Assembly (NCBI RefSeq): GCF_000753735.1
Contig: NZ_JPIN01000004.1
Coordinates: forward strand, 47,445 to 111,444
DNA length: 64,000 nucleotides
Source of the DNA: Pseudidiomarina atlantica
GTDB lineage: Bacteria; Pseudomonadota; Gammaproteobacteria; Enterobacterales; Alteromonadaceae
Reading direction: 5' to 3'
Of this stretch, positions 31,633 through 43,767 are shown piece by piece. The first letter of the stretch is position 1. Every line of letters starts with the position of its first letter. A program made the position numbers and the translations under genes. Below the pieces are notes generated by a model. The model did not search any database. It was not told where the DNA came from and saw only the letters and a program-made list of their open reading frames with translations.

Positions 31633-32502
31633 CTAGTCGTCACGTTCACCCAGCACGGCGCCCATACGGGTAACACTGCCGGCTTCGAGGTCATCAGCGA
31701 AATCAATCACATCATCAGGGAAGGTTAGGACGACGGTGGAGCCCAGTTTAAAGTGTCCCATTTCTTCGCCTTTTTTCAGGTGCACCGCGCGGTCACCGCT
31801 GGCTGGGTAATCCCAGCTATGTACCGAGCTACCAGTTGGTGGTGTAACCGTACCGGCCCATACGGTGCCGATGCTGGCGACAATAGTGGCACCGACCAGA
31901 ACCATGGCGAATTTACCAAACTCGCTATCGAAAATAGCTACGACGCGCTCGTTTCGAGCAAATAAATTCGGTACGTTCGCGGCGGTTAACGGATTCACCG
32001 AGAACAAATCACCGGGTACATAAACCATCTTGCGCAACACTCCGTCGCACGGCATGTGAATACGGTGGTAGTCTTTGGGTGCCAAATAAATGGTAGCGAA
32101 TTTGCCGTTTTTAAACGCATTGGCGTCGCGCGGGTCGCCACCGAGTAACTCAGTGAGACTGTAGTCGTGGCCCTTGGCTTGGAAGATGCGCCCATCTTCG
32201 ATATCACCTAACTGGCTGATGGCGCCATCCACGGGATGGGCAAATTGCTGTGGCTCACTCGCCAGCAACGGGCGTAATTCTGGCTTGAGGTGACGCGTGA
32301 AAAACGCATTAAAGGTCTTATAAGCGCTCGGCTCTTCATGCACGGCTTCGCTCATATCAATTTTGTACTGCTTGATAAACCAGCGAATAAAAGCTTGCGT
32401 GAACCAACCGGCACGGGCAGCGGCGAACGCACCGACCAAGCGTGATAGCGCATGCTTTGGGGTTAAATACTGTGCTTTAATTTTGACTGCGTCCCAGTTC
32501 AC
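31633..32502 (-). CDS. psd: Phosphatidylserine decarboxylase proenzyme
   Basis: This 289-residue proenzyme carries the self-cleavage motif LGST with Ser255, where the pyruvoyl group forms, close to the E. coli position 254. The HPVDG segment holds the catalytic Asp/His, and HMPCDG follows. The membrane-associated product makes phosphatidylethanolamine. The start overlaps the rsgA stop by 4 bp (ATGA), as in the conserved rsgA-psd pair. Confidence 0.96.
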   Translation of the reverse strand: MNWDAVKIKAQYLTPKHALSRLVGAFAAARAGWFTQAFIRWFIKQYKIDMSEAVHEEPSAYKTFNAFFTRHLKPELRPLLASEPQQFAHPVDGAISQLGDIEDGRIFQAKGHDYSLTELLGGDPRDANAFKNGKFATIYLAPKDYHRIHMPCDGVLRKMVYVPGDLFSVNPLTAANVPNLFARNERVVAIFDSEFGKFAMVLVGATIVASIGTVWAGTVTPPTGSSVHSWDYPASGDRAVHLKKGEEMGHFKLGSTVVLTFPDDVIDFADDLEAGSVTRMGAVLGERDD

Positions 32503-33575
32503 TTCTTAGTACCTCTAGGTTGAGCGCGCGATGGCTTATTGGCGACCATCGACTCAATGATCTTATGGAAATTGTACAAGCGAAGCGGGTGTAGGTCACC
32601 TGCTTCTACCGCTTCTTGTAAGGCACACCCCGGATCTTCCGGTTGATGTTTGCAGTCACGGAACTTGCAAGTGCCTAAAAACGGACGAAAATCGACGTAA
32701 CACCAAGCGACGCGTGTCGGGTCGAGGTGCCATAGGGCAAATTCACGGATACCCGGCGAATCAATTAAATAGCCGCCTTGCGGTAATGGGTAGCGGGTCG
32801 CCACCGTGGTGGTGTGCTGACCGAGTCCTGAGTTGTCGGACACTTCTCGCACTTCGGTGTTGGTCTCGGGCAGCAAGGCGTTGACCAGTGATGATTTACC
32901 TACGCCGGACTGGCCAACGACGATCGAGTTGTGGCCTTTAAGGAGTTCTTGAATGGCATCTAAGCCGCCGTTGGCTTTCGCGCTGGCGGTAATCACTTGG
33001 TAACCAATAGCGCGATACATTGCCAACGCCGTATCAATCTCTGCGCGGGTAGTTTCCTCGAGCTCAGCTAACAAGTCAGCCTTATTGAGGATGATAACAG
33101 GCGTAATATCGATATCTTCACAAGCCACCAAATAGCGATCGATGATCTGACTCGAGAAGGCCGGCAATACACTTGAAACAATCAGAATCTGGTCAACATT
33201 TGCGGCAACAGGCTTTAAGCCATCGTAATAATCGGGTCGACTCAACAATGAGCGACGCTCTTGTACGGCCTCAATAATGCCTTGCTCAGCGCTTTCGTTG
33301 GCGGTGCCCTGTGGCGCAGTAAAACGGCGCCAGACTACTTCATCGCCACTGACTAAACTTTCGATGGCGCGGCGAATATGGCAGCGATAGATGTGGTCGT
33401 TGGCATCGGCAACAATGGCATGCTGACCGTAGCGACTGACCACGATACCGGTTTCGGAGTTGCCGAGTACGCTATCATCAATTTCTTGGGCCATGTCCAC
33501 TTGCTGCAACCGTTTTTGTTGGTTGGCACGCACGCGGCGTAATTGCCCTTTGTTTAACTTACGATGTTTTCCCAC
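32499..33575 (-). CDS. rsgA: Small ribosomal subunit biogenesis GTPase RsgA
   Basis: This circularly permuted GTPase has 358 residues. An OB domain (about 45-110) is followed by the GTPase motifs in order G4 (NKADLL), G1 (GQSGVGKSS), then G3 (DSPGIREF), and a C-terminal zinc knuckle ([15 protein letters not shown]). The basic N-terminus ([20 protein letters not shown]) suits RNA binding. It acts in 30S maturation. First gene of rsgA-psd-GDPD, and divergent from orn as in E. coli. Confidence 0.96.
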   Translation of the reverse strand: MGKHRKLNKGQLRRVRANQQKRLQQVDMAQEIDDSVLGNSETGIVVSRYGQHAIVADANDHIYRCHIRRAIESLVSGDEVVWRRFTAPQGTANESAEQGIIEAVQERRSLLSRPDYYDGLKPVAANVDQILIVSSVLPAFSSQIIDRYLVACEDIDITPVIILNKADLLAELEETTRAEIDTALAMYRAIGYQVITASAKANGGLDAIQELLKGHNSIVVGQSGVGKSSLVNALLPETNTEVREVSDNSGLGQHTTTVATRYPLPQGGYLIDSPGIREFALWHLDPTRVAWCYVDFRPFLGTCKFRDCKHQPEDPGCALQEAVEAGDLHPLRLYNFHKIIESMVANKPSRAQPRGTKK

Positions 33576-33734
33576 GTGACTCCTGTTACCACACTAACGA
33601 TTGCGCTGACGCTGTCGAGTTGCTGGTTATTCTATAATATTCTTGGCAAAAACGCCTGAACTGTTGTGCAAAGACCGCGATCACGCCACAATAGTTGCCG
33701 AATTTGCTAAGAATTAGTGATTGAGGGTGTAACT

Positions 33735-34286
33735 ATGGGCGCAACGGATGACCGTTTGGTGTGGATCGACCTCGAAATGACGGGTTTAGAACCTGATCAT
33801 GATGTAATTATCGAAATTGCGACTTTGATCACCGATCAGCAGCTCAATGTGCTGGCTGAGGGACCGGTTTTAGCGATTCATCAACCTGACGCGCGGCTGG
33901 CGGCGATGGATGAATGGAATACCCGAACGCACACCGCTTCTGGATTGGTTGAACGGGTACAAGCGAGTGACCATGACACCGCCGCAGCAGAACAAGCAAC
34001 GTTAGATTTTATTAAGCAGTGGTGCACCCCGAAAAGCTCGCCTATTTGTGGCAATAGCATTTGCCAAGACCGTCGTTTTTTGGCGCGCTACATGCCAGAA
34101 CTCGAGGCCTATTTGCACTATCGTAACCTTGATGTCAGCACAGTCAAACAGCTAGCGAAGTACTGGGCGCCGGCGGTTGCTGCAGGCGTGAAAAAACAGG
34201 GCGCGCACACGGCGCTGGCCGATATTCGCGAATCTATTGCTGAATTACAGCACTATCGTGAGCACTTTTTCAGCATTCAACCGTAA
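33735..34286 (+). CDS. orn: Oligoribonuclease
   Basis: This 183-residue DEDDh exonuclease degrades 2-mer to 5-mer RNAs and pGpG. Active-site motifs are WIDLEMTGL (Asp, Glu), [10 protein letters not shown] (Asp) and [11 protein letters not shown] (His, Asp). ATG 33735 is preferred because GAGGG lies 8 bp before it; an in-frame GTG at 33717 has no site. Length agrees with E. coli Orn (181). Confidence 0.96.
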   Translation: MGATDDRLVWIDLEMTGLEPDHDVIIEIATLITDQQLNVLAEGPVLAIHQPDARLAAMDEWNTRTHTASGLVERVQASDHDTAAAEQATLDFIKQWCTPKSSPICGNSICQDRRFLARYMPELEAYLHYRNLDVSTVKQLAKYWAPAVAAGVKKQGAHTALADIRESIAELQHYREHFFSIQP

Positions 34287-34301
34287 AACGCGAAAAAGCG
34301 G

Positions 34302-34329
34302 TTGCAAAGCCTGCCGATTTCAGTAAAAT
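34302..34329 (+). promoter_or_regulatory. Promoter of the tRNA-Gly pair
   Basis: TTGCAA (34302-34307) and TAAAAT (34324-34329) are 16 bp apart and are followed by a GC-rich discriminator (TCGCCTCCG). That arrangement is typical of stable-RNA promoters under stringent control. The first tRNA begins about 53 bp after the expected start point. Confidence 0.65.
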
Positions 34330-34388
34330 TCGCCTCCGTTGTCGAAAACGAAAGCACTACTTGCATAGCTTAGACAACATGAAGTGAC

Positions 34389-34464
34389 GCGGGAATAGCT
34401 CAGCTGGTAGAGCACAACCTTGCCAAGGTTGGGGTCGCGAGTTCGAATCTCGTTTCCCGCTCCA
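34389..34464 (+). tRNA. glyV: tRNA-Gly (anticodon GCC), copy 1
   Basis: The 76-nt gene folds into a full cloverleaf: acceptor GCGGGAA/TTCCCGC, D stem GCTC/GAGC, anticodon stem CAACC/GGTTG with loop TTGCCAA (anticodon GCC), and T stem GCGAG/CTCGT with TTCGAAT loop. CCA is encoded. Decodes GGC and GGU. The symbol is by analogy only. Confidence 0.97.
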
Positions 34465-34491
34465 AACTTCATCTCAAACACCTTTCTTGAT

Positions 34492-34567
34492 GCGGGAATA
34501 GCTCAGCTGGTAGAGCACAACCTTGCCAAGGTTGGGGTCGCGAGTTCGAATCTCGTTTCCCGCTCCA
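34492..34567 (+). tRNA. glyV: tRNA-Gly (anticodon GCC), copy 2
   Basis: Base-for-base identical to the copy 103 bp upstream, including the encoded CCA, with a 27-bp spacer. It is expected to be cut from the same transcript. The dgcN-like gene ends 5 bp downstream on the other strand. Confidence 0.97.
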
Positions 34568-34572
34568 AATTT

Positions 34573-35580
34573 CTAAATTTCTTCAAGTCTATCGACCAGT
34601 GCGCTGACACCATGACGGATGGCATCTACGCAGGGTAGCCCCAACTCAGTTTCCACTTCACGACAGTAAGCCAACGCGTCGGCTTCGCTAACGCTCGAAG
34701 TATTGACCGCGACACCAATAACCTTGGCGTCTGGATTCGTCACTCGTGCCATTTGCTCATTAACGGCGATGGTCTCTGCCAGCGAGGGCAATGGGCGGTT
34801 GTCGATGGCGCGCATGCTGCTACGCCCAAGCGCGTGGCACACCACTAACGCATCGGGTTGAGCACCGTGCAACAAACCCAAACTTACACCTGCGAATGCT
34901 GGGTGCGCTAACGAGCCCTGGCCTTCGATAACATCCCAATGATCAGCGTTATTGGCTGGCGCCAGCTCTTCAACCGCACCGGCGATAAAGTCAGCGACCA
35001 CACAGTCCACTGCAATACCTTCACCCGCCACCAAAATACCGCTTTGCCCGGTGGCGCGAAAATCGACGTCGAGACCTCGTTGTTGCATTTCACGGGTTAA
35101 GCTCAAGCTGGTGTACATTTTGCCCACTGAGCAATCGGTGCCCACCGTGAGTAAGCGCTTGCCTGCACGGCGGTAGCCTTTACCGGTTTTCAAACGCTTG
35201 GTTGGGTGGCGAATATCGAGTAGGCGCACACCTTTTGCTTGTGCGGCGCTGACCAACTCTGGGTAGCTAGTGAGGCGGTCGTGTAAGCCACTAATGATAT
35301 CTAAACCAGCATCGATAGCTTGGTGGATCATCGGCAACCATTCTTCGTCGAGGTGACCGCCGCTATTGGCAAAGCCCAGCACCAAACTGCGAGCGCCGGC
35401 GGCGACGCCTTCGTTCAAATCCATAGCATGTAACCCAGTGGTTACGGTGCACCCCTCGGAGCGCAATTCGCCGATGCACTTTTCAGGACTCCAATCGGCA
35501 GCGCTTTTCGCCATTTTGATACTGAGTGGATCGGTGGCATGGCCAATAAACAACAGGTACGGTGTTTGCAGTTGCAACAT
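34573..35580 (-). CDS. DUF1611 / DgcN-type N-acyltransferase-like protein
   Basis: The protein is 335 residues from ATG 35580 (GGAG 7 bp upstream). A P-loop-like GTDCSVGKMYTSLSL lies near residue 148 and an N-terminal Rossmann-like region precedes it (LLFIGHATDP). This is the DUF1611 family, whose marine members (DgcN) acetylate D-glutamate as the first step of a D-glutamate breakdown route completed by an epimerase (DgcA). No epimerase gene is adjacent, so the role is inferred from family and from the LysR regulator 86 bp upstream on the same strand. Family firm, reaction tentative. Confidence 0.75.
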   Translation of the reverse strand: MLQLQTPYLLFIGHATDPLSIKMAKSAADWSPEKCIGELRSEGCTVTTGLHAMDLNEGVAAGARSLVLGFANSGGHLDEEWLPMIHQAIDAGLDIISGLHDRLTSYPELVSAAQAKGVRLLDIRHPTKRLKTGKGYRRAGKRLLTVGTDCSVGKMYTSLSLTREMQQRGLDVDFRATGQSGILVAGEGIAVDCVVADFIAGAVEELAPANNADHWDVIEGQGSLAHPAFAGVSLGLLHGAQPDALVVCHALGRSSMRAIDNRPLPSLAETIAVNEQMARVTNPDAKVIGVAVNTSSVSEADALAYCREVETELGLPCVDAIRHGVSALVDRLEEI

Positions 35581-35666
35581 CACGAGCTCCAAAATCATAG
35601 AATGCAACTAAGCATACGGATTTCAAAGTTGTTGACGAATGAAAGCTTGATGTAGAGATATAACTT

Positions 35667-36557
35667 TTAGTTATGGATGGCTTTGATAGTTGCTGTCACT
35701 TGTTGCAGAAATGCCTGGCTGAGTTTGTTCAGAGGCCGGCTATTGAGGTGCAAAGCGCGGATCGGTACTGCTAATTCTGGCAAGAGTTGGGCAACACCCA
35801 CCTGGTTATCGGGGTTACCGATGGCAGTAAGCTGATCAAGCGGGCACACACCAAGTCCTTCGGCTACTAGGCGCGCCGCAACGAAGTAAGTGTCCACTTG
35901 CACGGTACTGCTCGGATGCACGCCAACACCTTGTAACTGTTGCCACAACAGTTGGCCCATCGGGCCACTATCACCAATACCAATCAAAGGCAGCTCGGCA
36001 AGCTCCGCCAATTCAATGGCTGCGGGGCTATGGGGCAACAATGCTTTGGGATACATCAGCACAATCGAGGTTTCGGCGACCGCCACCGTTTCCACCCCTG
36101 GAAAGTTGGGTGAAGCAAACAGCAACGCCAACTCACACTGGCGTTCGACTAATGCCTGCATAGCTTCATCGTTATGAATGGTTTGAATGCGAAAGGCGAC
36201 CTTAGGAAAACGCTTTTGAAACTGTGCAATCGCCTGCGGAATAACGGTAAAGCCAAGTGCTGGCGTGATGGCGATATCAATCACGCCCTCGTCGTGGCGT
36301 TGCAGATTATCAGCGAGCGTGTTGACGCTATGCAGTTGCCGATAGAGCTGCTCAATTTCTGGAAACAATGCCTGTGCTTCCGGTGTTGGGATGAGTTTGT
36401 TTTTGTCGCGCTGGAACAGCTCAAAACCGAGCTGTTGTTCGGCATGCGCTAAGGCTTTTGACACCGCCGGTTGGGAAATATGCAAGATATGGGCTGCTTG
36501 GGTGACCGAGCCCGTGGTATAAATGGCATGAAAGACTTCAATATGGCGTAAGCGCAT
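35667..36557 (-). CDS. LysR-family transcriptional regulator
   Basis: This 296-residue regulator has an N-terminal winged helix-turn-helix (MRLRHIEVFHAIYTTGSVTQ, with AAHILHISQPAVSKAL as the recognition part) and a C-terminal effector-binding domain. It lies directly upstream of the DgcN-like gene on the same strand and probably regulates it. A LysR regulator accompanies the dgcN/dgcA genes in other marine bacteria, as far as I recall. It is divergent from the phosphopantetheinyl transferase gene, 51 bp away. Confidence 0.88.
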   Translation of the reverse strand: MRLRHIEVFHAIYTTGSVTQAAHILHISQPAVSKALAHAEQQLGFELFQRDKNKLIPTPEAQALFPEIEQLYRQLHSVNTLADNLQRHDEGVIDIAITPALGFTVIPQAIAQFQKRFPKVAFRIQTIHNDEAMQALVERQCELALLFASPNFPGVETVAVAETSIVLMYPKALLPHSPAAIELAELAELPLIGIGDSGPMGQLLWQQLQGVGVHPSSTVQVDTYFVAARLVAEGLGVCPLDQLTAIGNPDNQVGVAQLLPELAVPIRALHLNSRPLNKLSQAFLQQVTATIKAIHN

Positions 36558-36608
36558 GATGTTTATCGCTAGGTGCGAGTCGATAGGGCATTTTTACACT
36601 TCTAACCG

Positions 36609-37238
36609 ATGGCGACAACTGTAAGCGAGGATTCATTGCAAGCTCAGGTTTATGCTGCGTATAGCTTAGCTGCTACTAGCCAACTAAAGGCCGAGTTTAA
36701 TCTGGTAACAGAGCAGCAGCAGGTAGAGGGGTTCGCGCCGCAACGGCAACAGCAATTTCTTGCCGGGCGGGCATTGTTACGCTGGTTGTGCTGTCAGCAA
36801 TTGCAAGTTGCGCCGGAGCAGGTCGAGATAGTGCGTCAAGCTAACGGCGCGCCGCAATTGACTGTCGCCGGTCAGCACTATAGTTGTTCGATTAGCCATA
36901 AAGACCAAGCGATATTAGTTGCTATCGCTGCTGAAGGAGCGCTCGGGCTGGATATTGAAAAGATCCAACTGCGTAAGCGCCAAGCTCAGCTCATCGCGCA
37001 ATTCGCCGATGGCTTTATGCACGGAATTCAACCCGACGACCTCGCTGGCTTCTACCAACGCTGGACCCTTGCTGAAGCGGTCACCAAAGCTGAGCAAGGT
37101 AAGTTGCTAGCGACGTTACATCGCCAGCATTCAGCTTATGTCGCAAAGAGTCATCACATTGTGGTGGCTGAATGGCTGATGTGTGTCTATCACAGTCTAG
37201 GGTGGCCGGTGACGTTTGATGCTTTAGCGAACGAATAG
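36609..37238 (+). CDS. 4'-phosphopantetheinyl transferase (Sfp type)
   Basis: This 209-residue protein shows the Sfp-type signature: NGAPQL, SCSISHK, LGLDIEKI (Mg ligands Asp and Glu) and WTLAEAVTKAE (second Glu and catalytic Lys). It attaches the phosphopantetheine arm to carrier proteins. No polyketide, non-ribosomal peptide or polyunsaturated fatty acid synthase is in the window, so its target is elsewhere. The ATG lacks a clear ribosome site. The 3' end overlaps the convergent next gene by 15 bp. Confidence 0.85.
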   Translation: MATTVSEDSLQAQVYAAYSLAATSQLKAEFNLVTEQQQVEGFAPQRQQQFLAGRALLRWLCCQQLQVAPEQVEIVRQANGAPQLTVAGQHYSCSISHKDQAILVAIAAEGALGLDIEKIQLRKRQAQLIAQFADGFMHGIQPDDLAGFYQRWTLAEAVTKAEQGKLLATLHRQHSAYVAKSHHIVVAEWLMCVYHSLGWPVTFDALANE

Positions 37239-37595
37239 AACGTTTAACTTGGTGCGCACCGGCACAAATTCAGTCTCCTGCGTAACGCAATCAAAGGCAC
37301 CCACCAAAATCTCGTCGCCATGCTGCAAAATAGATACAGTCATCCACCAGCGCTTGTTGGTGTCGGCATCACATGCACTTAGTTGCTCCTTGAGTTGACT
37401 GACAGTAGGCAGCTGCCAACGGCGCTGAGGGTTCTCCGCAGTGCGATTTAATTCATACAGGTACTGCTTAGCTTGATGTGAGTCGAATGGCTGATCAGCC
37501 GTGCAAACCTTAATGTTTGGATGTGGGGCAGCCGCGCAATTCACCACCTCGACAGTAGTCACTGCAAACGCGAAAACGACGCTTACCCACCACAT
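37224..37595 (-). CDS. Hypothetical exported protein
   Basis: This 123-residue protein is not one I recognise. A hydrophobic N-terminus (VVFAFAVTTVEVVNCAAAP) is a probable signal peptide with cleavage near residue 23, so it would be periplasmic. Four cysteines include one inside the signal-like region; the others (in KVCTAD, SACDAD, FDCVTQ) could form disulfides. It starts 4 bp after the DUF423 stop and is probably cotranscribed with it. It overlaps the convergent phosphopantetheinyl transferase gene by 15 bp. Confidence 0.6.
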   Translation of the reverse strand: MWWVSVVFAFAVTTVEVVNCAAAPHPNIKVCTADQPFDSHQAKQYLYELNRTAENPQRRWQLPTVSQLKEQLSACDADTNKRWWMTVSILQHGDEILVGAFDCVTQETEFVPVRTKLNVLFVR

Positions 37596-37599
37596 TGCA

Positions 37600-37971
37600 T
37601 CAGAACTCCCGCAGCATCGACCAGAAAATCCAGATCCAGCCGATAATAAAACATGCCCCGCCTACCGGCGTGACTGGGCCAAAAAACTTGATCCCTGTCA
37701 ATGCAAGGGCATACAAACTACCGGAAAATAATACAATTCCGTTAAATAACAGCCAGCCGCCAGGGCGCAAGCCTTTGGCATTCGGGTACACTTTCAGTAG
37801 CACCGCAACCATCAGTAAACCTAGAGCATGGTAAAGATGATATTGCACGCCAATTTGATAAACATTGAGACTTTCAGCAGAGAGTTTATGCTGTAAGCCA
37901 TGTGCCCCAAATGCGCCCAGAATTACCCCAAGTGCCATATTGATAGCACCTAAAATAGCGAATACTTTCAT
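37600..37971 (-). CDS. DUF423 membrane protein (YgdD-like)
   Basis: This 123-residue protein has four hydrophobic segments (about 5-25, 43-62, 70-92, 97-118) and the DUF423 pattern AINMALGVILGAFGAHGL near the N-terminus, with YHLYHALGL in the second helix. It resembles E. coli YgdD, an inner-membrane protein of unknown function. First gene of a two-gene unit with the exported protein downstream. Confidence 0.88.
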   Translation of the reverse strand: MKVFAILGAINMALGVILGAFGAHGLQHKLSAESLNVYQIGVQYHLYHALGLLMVAVLLKVYPNAKGLRPGGWLLFNGIVLFSGSLYALALTGIKFFGPVTPVGGACFIIGWIWIFWSMLREF

Positions 37972-38028
37972 AATGTCATTTTATTCGGTGATGATGATGC
38001 CGAATACTGTAACGCAAAAGGAGCAAAA

Positions 38029-39312
38029 ATGCGTGTAGCAACTGCAATCGAAGCCCTCGAAGTGCTTGCCGATAACGACGTGATTTGGTGTCAGTCGATG
38101 GCCGCAACCCCATATAAATTACTGCAGGGTTTGGCTGAGTTGGCATTGCAGCGCCGCCACATGACGTTATTGCAGCTTCATACAGAGCACAGCGAGGTGT
38201 TGGCAGACCCTAACCTTAAGGGGCATTTACGGCAACGCGCATTTTTCGTCGGCAAATCGACCCGTAAAGCGGTAAACGATGGTTTAGCCGACTACGTGCC
38301 GATGTTTTTGTCGGAAATTCCAAAATTATTCCGCTCCGGTGAGCAACCGTTAGATGCCGTATTGGTGCAAGTGTCACCGCCGGATGCGCATGGCAATTGT
38401 AGCTTGGGCATTTCGGTCGAGGCAACGCGAGCGGCGTTGCAAGTAGCGAAAAAAGTCATCGCTTGGGTGAATCCTAAAATGCCGCGCACGCATGGCGATT
38501 CCTTTGTGCACATGTCGCAATTTACCCGCTACTTTGAAGCTGAGGCTGAATTACCACTGCACCGTCAGCCGGAGCAAGACGAAGTAACGCAGCGTATTGG
38601 CCAGCGCGTGGCCGAACTCATCAACGACGGCGATTGCTTGCAAATGGGCATTGGTGCGATTCCAGATGCCACACTCAAGTGCTTGGGTCACCACAAAGAC
38701 TTGGGGATTCACACTGAAATGTTCTCTGATGGTGTACTGCCGTTGGTGCAGAGTGGCGTCATCAATAACTCGCGTAAACGCAAACATCGCGGACGTATCG
38801 TTACCACCTTCGCTATGGGTACGCAGGCGCTCTATGATTTTGTCGATGATAATCCACAAGTCGCATTTTTAGATGTGGAATACACCAACGACACCTCAGT
38901 GATTCGACAAAATAAACAAGTCATGGCTATCAACAGTGCCCTGCAAGTCGATCTCACCGGCCAAGTTTGTGCCGATTCGCTAGGCACTAAGGTCTATTCG
39001 GGCGTAGGCGGACAGATGGATTTCGTCCGCGGCGCCAGCCTCTCAGAAGGGGGACGCTCGGTGATTGCGCTACCAGCGACAGCTTGTGGCGGTCAAGTAT
39101 CGCGCATCAGTTCGTTGCTCAGTCAAGGTGCTGGGGTGGTCACCACGCGGGCGCACGTGCATTACGTGGTGACCGAGTATGGGGTCGCAAATTTGCGTGC
39201 TAAGAGCCTTGCTGAGCGGGCTTCAGAACTCATCAATATCGCGGCGCCACAATTTCGCGAAGATCTCGCGCGCGCAGCTTTCGATGATTGGGGGTTAGAT
39301 GTAAAAAGCTAG
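38029..39312 (+). CDS. Acetyl-CoA hydrolase / CoA-transferase family protein
   Basis: This 427-residue family I CoA-transferase has an N-terminal CoA_trans half and a C-terminal AcetylCoA_hyd_C half, the size of 4-hydroxybutyrate or acetate CoA-transferases. Landmarks include LQMGIGAIPDATL, HTEMFSDGVL (probable glutamate nucleophile region) and VVTTRAHVHYVVTEYGVANL. It moves CoA between acyl groups, probably with acetyl-CoA as donor. AAAGGAGC precedes the ATG. It is followed, after 137 bp with an FNR site, by the nirS-like gene, so the two are separately controlled. Confidence 0.88.
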   Translation: MRVATAIEALEVLADNDVIWCQSMAATPYKLLQGLAELALQRRHMTLLQLHTEHSEVLADPNLKGHLRQRAFFVGKSTRKAVNDGLADYVPMFLSEIPKLFRSGEQPLDAVLVQVSPPDAHGNCSLGISVEATRAALQVAKKVIAWVNPKMPRTHGDSFVHMSQFTRYFEAEAELPLHRQPEQDEVTQRIGQRVAELINDGDCLQMGIGAIPDATLKCLGHHKDLGIHTEMFSDGVLPLVQSGVINNSRKRKHRGRIVTTFAMGTQALYDFVDDNPQVAFLDVEYTNDTSVIRQNKQVMAINSALQVDLTGQVCADSLGTKVYSGVGGQMDFVRGASLSEGGRSVIALPATACGGQVSRISSLLSQGAGVVTTRAHVHYVVTEYGVANLRAKSLAERASELINIAAPQFREDLARAAFDDWGLDVKS

Positions 39313-39360
39313 TACTCACTCCGGGGTACTCCTGTTGCCTAGCTGGCGTCACCCCATTCA

Positions 39361-39401
39361 TTGATATCGATCAATTGTCAGTTTTGGACTAGGCTTACAA
39401 T
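39361..39401 (+). promoter_or_regulatory. FNR/DNR-type class II promoter of the nirS-like gene
   Basis: TTGAT-ATCG-ATCAA (39361-39374) is a perfect match to the FNR/ANR/DNR consensus. A -10 box TACAAT lies at 39396-39401. If the site centre (39367.5) is set at -41.5, the start point falls at 39409 and the -10 box at -13 to -8, the geometry of class II FNR activation. Low-oxygen (and perhaps nitric oxide) control is expected. Confidence 0.9.
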
Positions 39402-39422
39402 CAACTTCAGTTGCAGAACTAA

Positions 39423-41539
<2,117 letters not shown>

Positions 41540-41540
<1 letters not shown>

Positions 41541-43735
41541 TGCAGCGAACTTACGCCAGGCTATGGATGGCCTGCGTTGCAACGCTCGGTGCGACGGCTA
41601 CATCAGTAGCCGTCGCGCAGCAAACCGAGGCAACGCAAGCAACTGTTATTCCAGATGAAGTGATTACTGTCGTCGCCCATCGCCAACCACGAGATATGTC
41701 TGAAGTTGCTGGCACCGTGAGCGTTATTAGCGACGATGAACTGAGTAAGAATTTAGTCTTTAATGCGGCGGATTTGGTTCGCTACGAAATGGGAGTCGAA
41801 CTTGATGATAGCAGTAGTCGTTTTGGCAACAGTGGCTTTCGTATCCGCGGTATTGGTGGCAATCGCACCGCCGTCGTCGTAGACCAAGTTGCGATTGCCG
41901 ACCGGTTCGCGGTCGGTTCTTTTTCGGATACTGGGCGCGGACTGCTTGACCTTGGTTTGGCCAACCGCGTTGAGATCTTGCGCGGGCCGGCTTCTACTTT
42001 ATACGGAAGCGATGCTCTTGGTGGTGTCGTTGCGATTCATACCCTCGATGCTGAAGATGTGCTCAGCGATGTCAATACCGGCACACGAGTTCGCCTCGGT
42101 GGCGCCTCAGACGCCGAGCGTGCCTACGGTCGCGTGGCAACTGCTTTTAGCGATGGCAACCAGCAACTGGTGCTAGCCGGGGCGGCGCAGTGGCGGGATG
42201 AAATCGCGGCAGCAGGTACAACATCACAAACGCGCGATGCGGTTTCGATTCGCCAAACCGGTGCCTTGCTAAAGTGGCAAGCTGATACCCATCATGGCGT
42301 TTGGCAAGTGAGCTTTGATGCGCTGCGTGAGACGCGTGACAGTTCGATTCGTCATGGTTTAGGTAGTGGCCGACTCGCGGCAACTACATCGCTTATTGGC
42401 GATGATGAGCGTTCTGATTGGCGTGCAATACTGCGCTTCCAACCAGATCGAACGAGCTATGCTGATCGCGGCGAGTGGCGTTTGTTTTGGCAACATGCGG
42501 ATACGCGTCAAAATTCCTTTGAAGAGCGCGAGCTATTGCCACAGCCGGTCGACATTTTTCGCGGTTTTCGCTATGACTTTAGCCAATATGGCTTGGCTGC
42601 GGATTTAGAAAAAGATGTCCAAGCGTTTGGCTGGCAGCATCGCTTGGGCTACGGCTTTGAAGTCAGTCGTGCCGAAGTCTGGGATGAGCGAGATGCGTGG
42701 CAGTTCAATCGGGTAGAGCAATCATTGACCAAAACGTTACTTGGCGAATCTTTCCCATTACGTGATTTTCCGCGCAGTAACGTCGATGAGCTTGGTTTTT
42801 ATATCCATGACGAACTTGAGTTGTGGGACGATGGGCTACGCATGAGTCCAGGCGTGCGTTATGAGCGTTATGAATTGAGTACCTTAAATGATGTGCTGTT
42901 TGTTGAGCGTTACCCCAACACCGAAGTTACTGACTTAACCCATTCTGCGTGGCTACCAAAACTGGGACTCTTGTTGCCGTTAAGTGACAGTGCTGAGTGG
43001 TTTGCACAGTATGCTCGTGGTTATCGCGCGCCACCCTTTGCTGATGTGAATGTGGGCTTGTTTTATCCGCAATTTCGGGTGTTGGCCATCGCTAATCCGG
43101 ATCTCAAGCCAGAACGCGGTTATACCTTCGAAACTGGATTACGGTGGCGCAGCGCGCAGCAGCAATGGCAAGTGACAGCTTTTCATAACAGTTATAGTGA
43201 TTTTATCGAAAGTCGCGCGTCCCTTGGTTTTGATCCAGTGCGACAACTGCTCATTTTTCAATCCATCAATCGTGATGAAGTCATTATCGAAGGCTTGGAA
43301 TTGAGTTGGCAACAGCAATGGCACCGTCAGTGGCAAAGCGATATCTGGCTCGAGTATACCCGTAGCGAGGATAAAACCACAGGCGCAGAACTCGCAACTG
43401 TGAGTCCGCCGAAATTGCATGCCGAGCTGATGTACAGTGCTGCAAGTGGTAATTGGGATTCACGCTTGGTGCTGCAGGCGCAACGAGGCCAACGGCAGTT
43501 AATCTCTGCTGACGATGAGGCGCTATTTGCGGCTCCCGGTTACGCCACGCTGGATTGGATTAGCCAATGGTATCCGCTGCCAGACTGGCAGGTAGGCTTT
43601 GGGGTTTACAACCTAGCCGATCGCCAATATTGGGTTGCGAGCCAAGTGGGTAACTATCCAGTGGATGATCCGGTGTTACCGATTTTGGCACAAGCCGGTC
43701 GCCATGTTCGTGTCGCTCTCAATATACGATTCTAA
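41540..43735 (+). CDS. TonB-dependent outer-membrane receptor, haem-receptor-like
   Basis: This 731-residue receptor starts at the TAATG overlap with the nirS stop. A signal peptide ends near residue 27, a TonB-box-like DEVITVVA lies at 39-46, the plug covers about 50-165 (RVEILRGPASTLYGSDALGG), and the beta-barrel ends in an aromatic VALNIRF. YRAP (495-498) and NPDL (519-522) match the FRAP and NPNL boxes of haem/haemoglobin receptors, but no histidine lies between them, where classical haem receptors keep one. The ligand is therefore open: haem, haem d1 or another chelate. Coupling to nirS suggests it serves that enzyme. Confidence 0.88.
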
Positions 43736-43767
43736 TGTGATTAATTCGCAAAAAAGCGAAAAATTTA

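Noticed and set aside
34420..34638. 72-codon plus-strand frame over the tRNA-Gly pair
   Set aside because: It reads through both tRNA genes, and its repeated peptide simply reflects the duplicated tRNA.
43745..43760. Terminator directly after the TonB receptor (TTCGC-A6-GCGAA)
   Set aside because: The stem is only 5 bp and no T-run follows; the hairpin at 43781-43819 is the better candidate.
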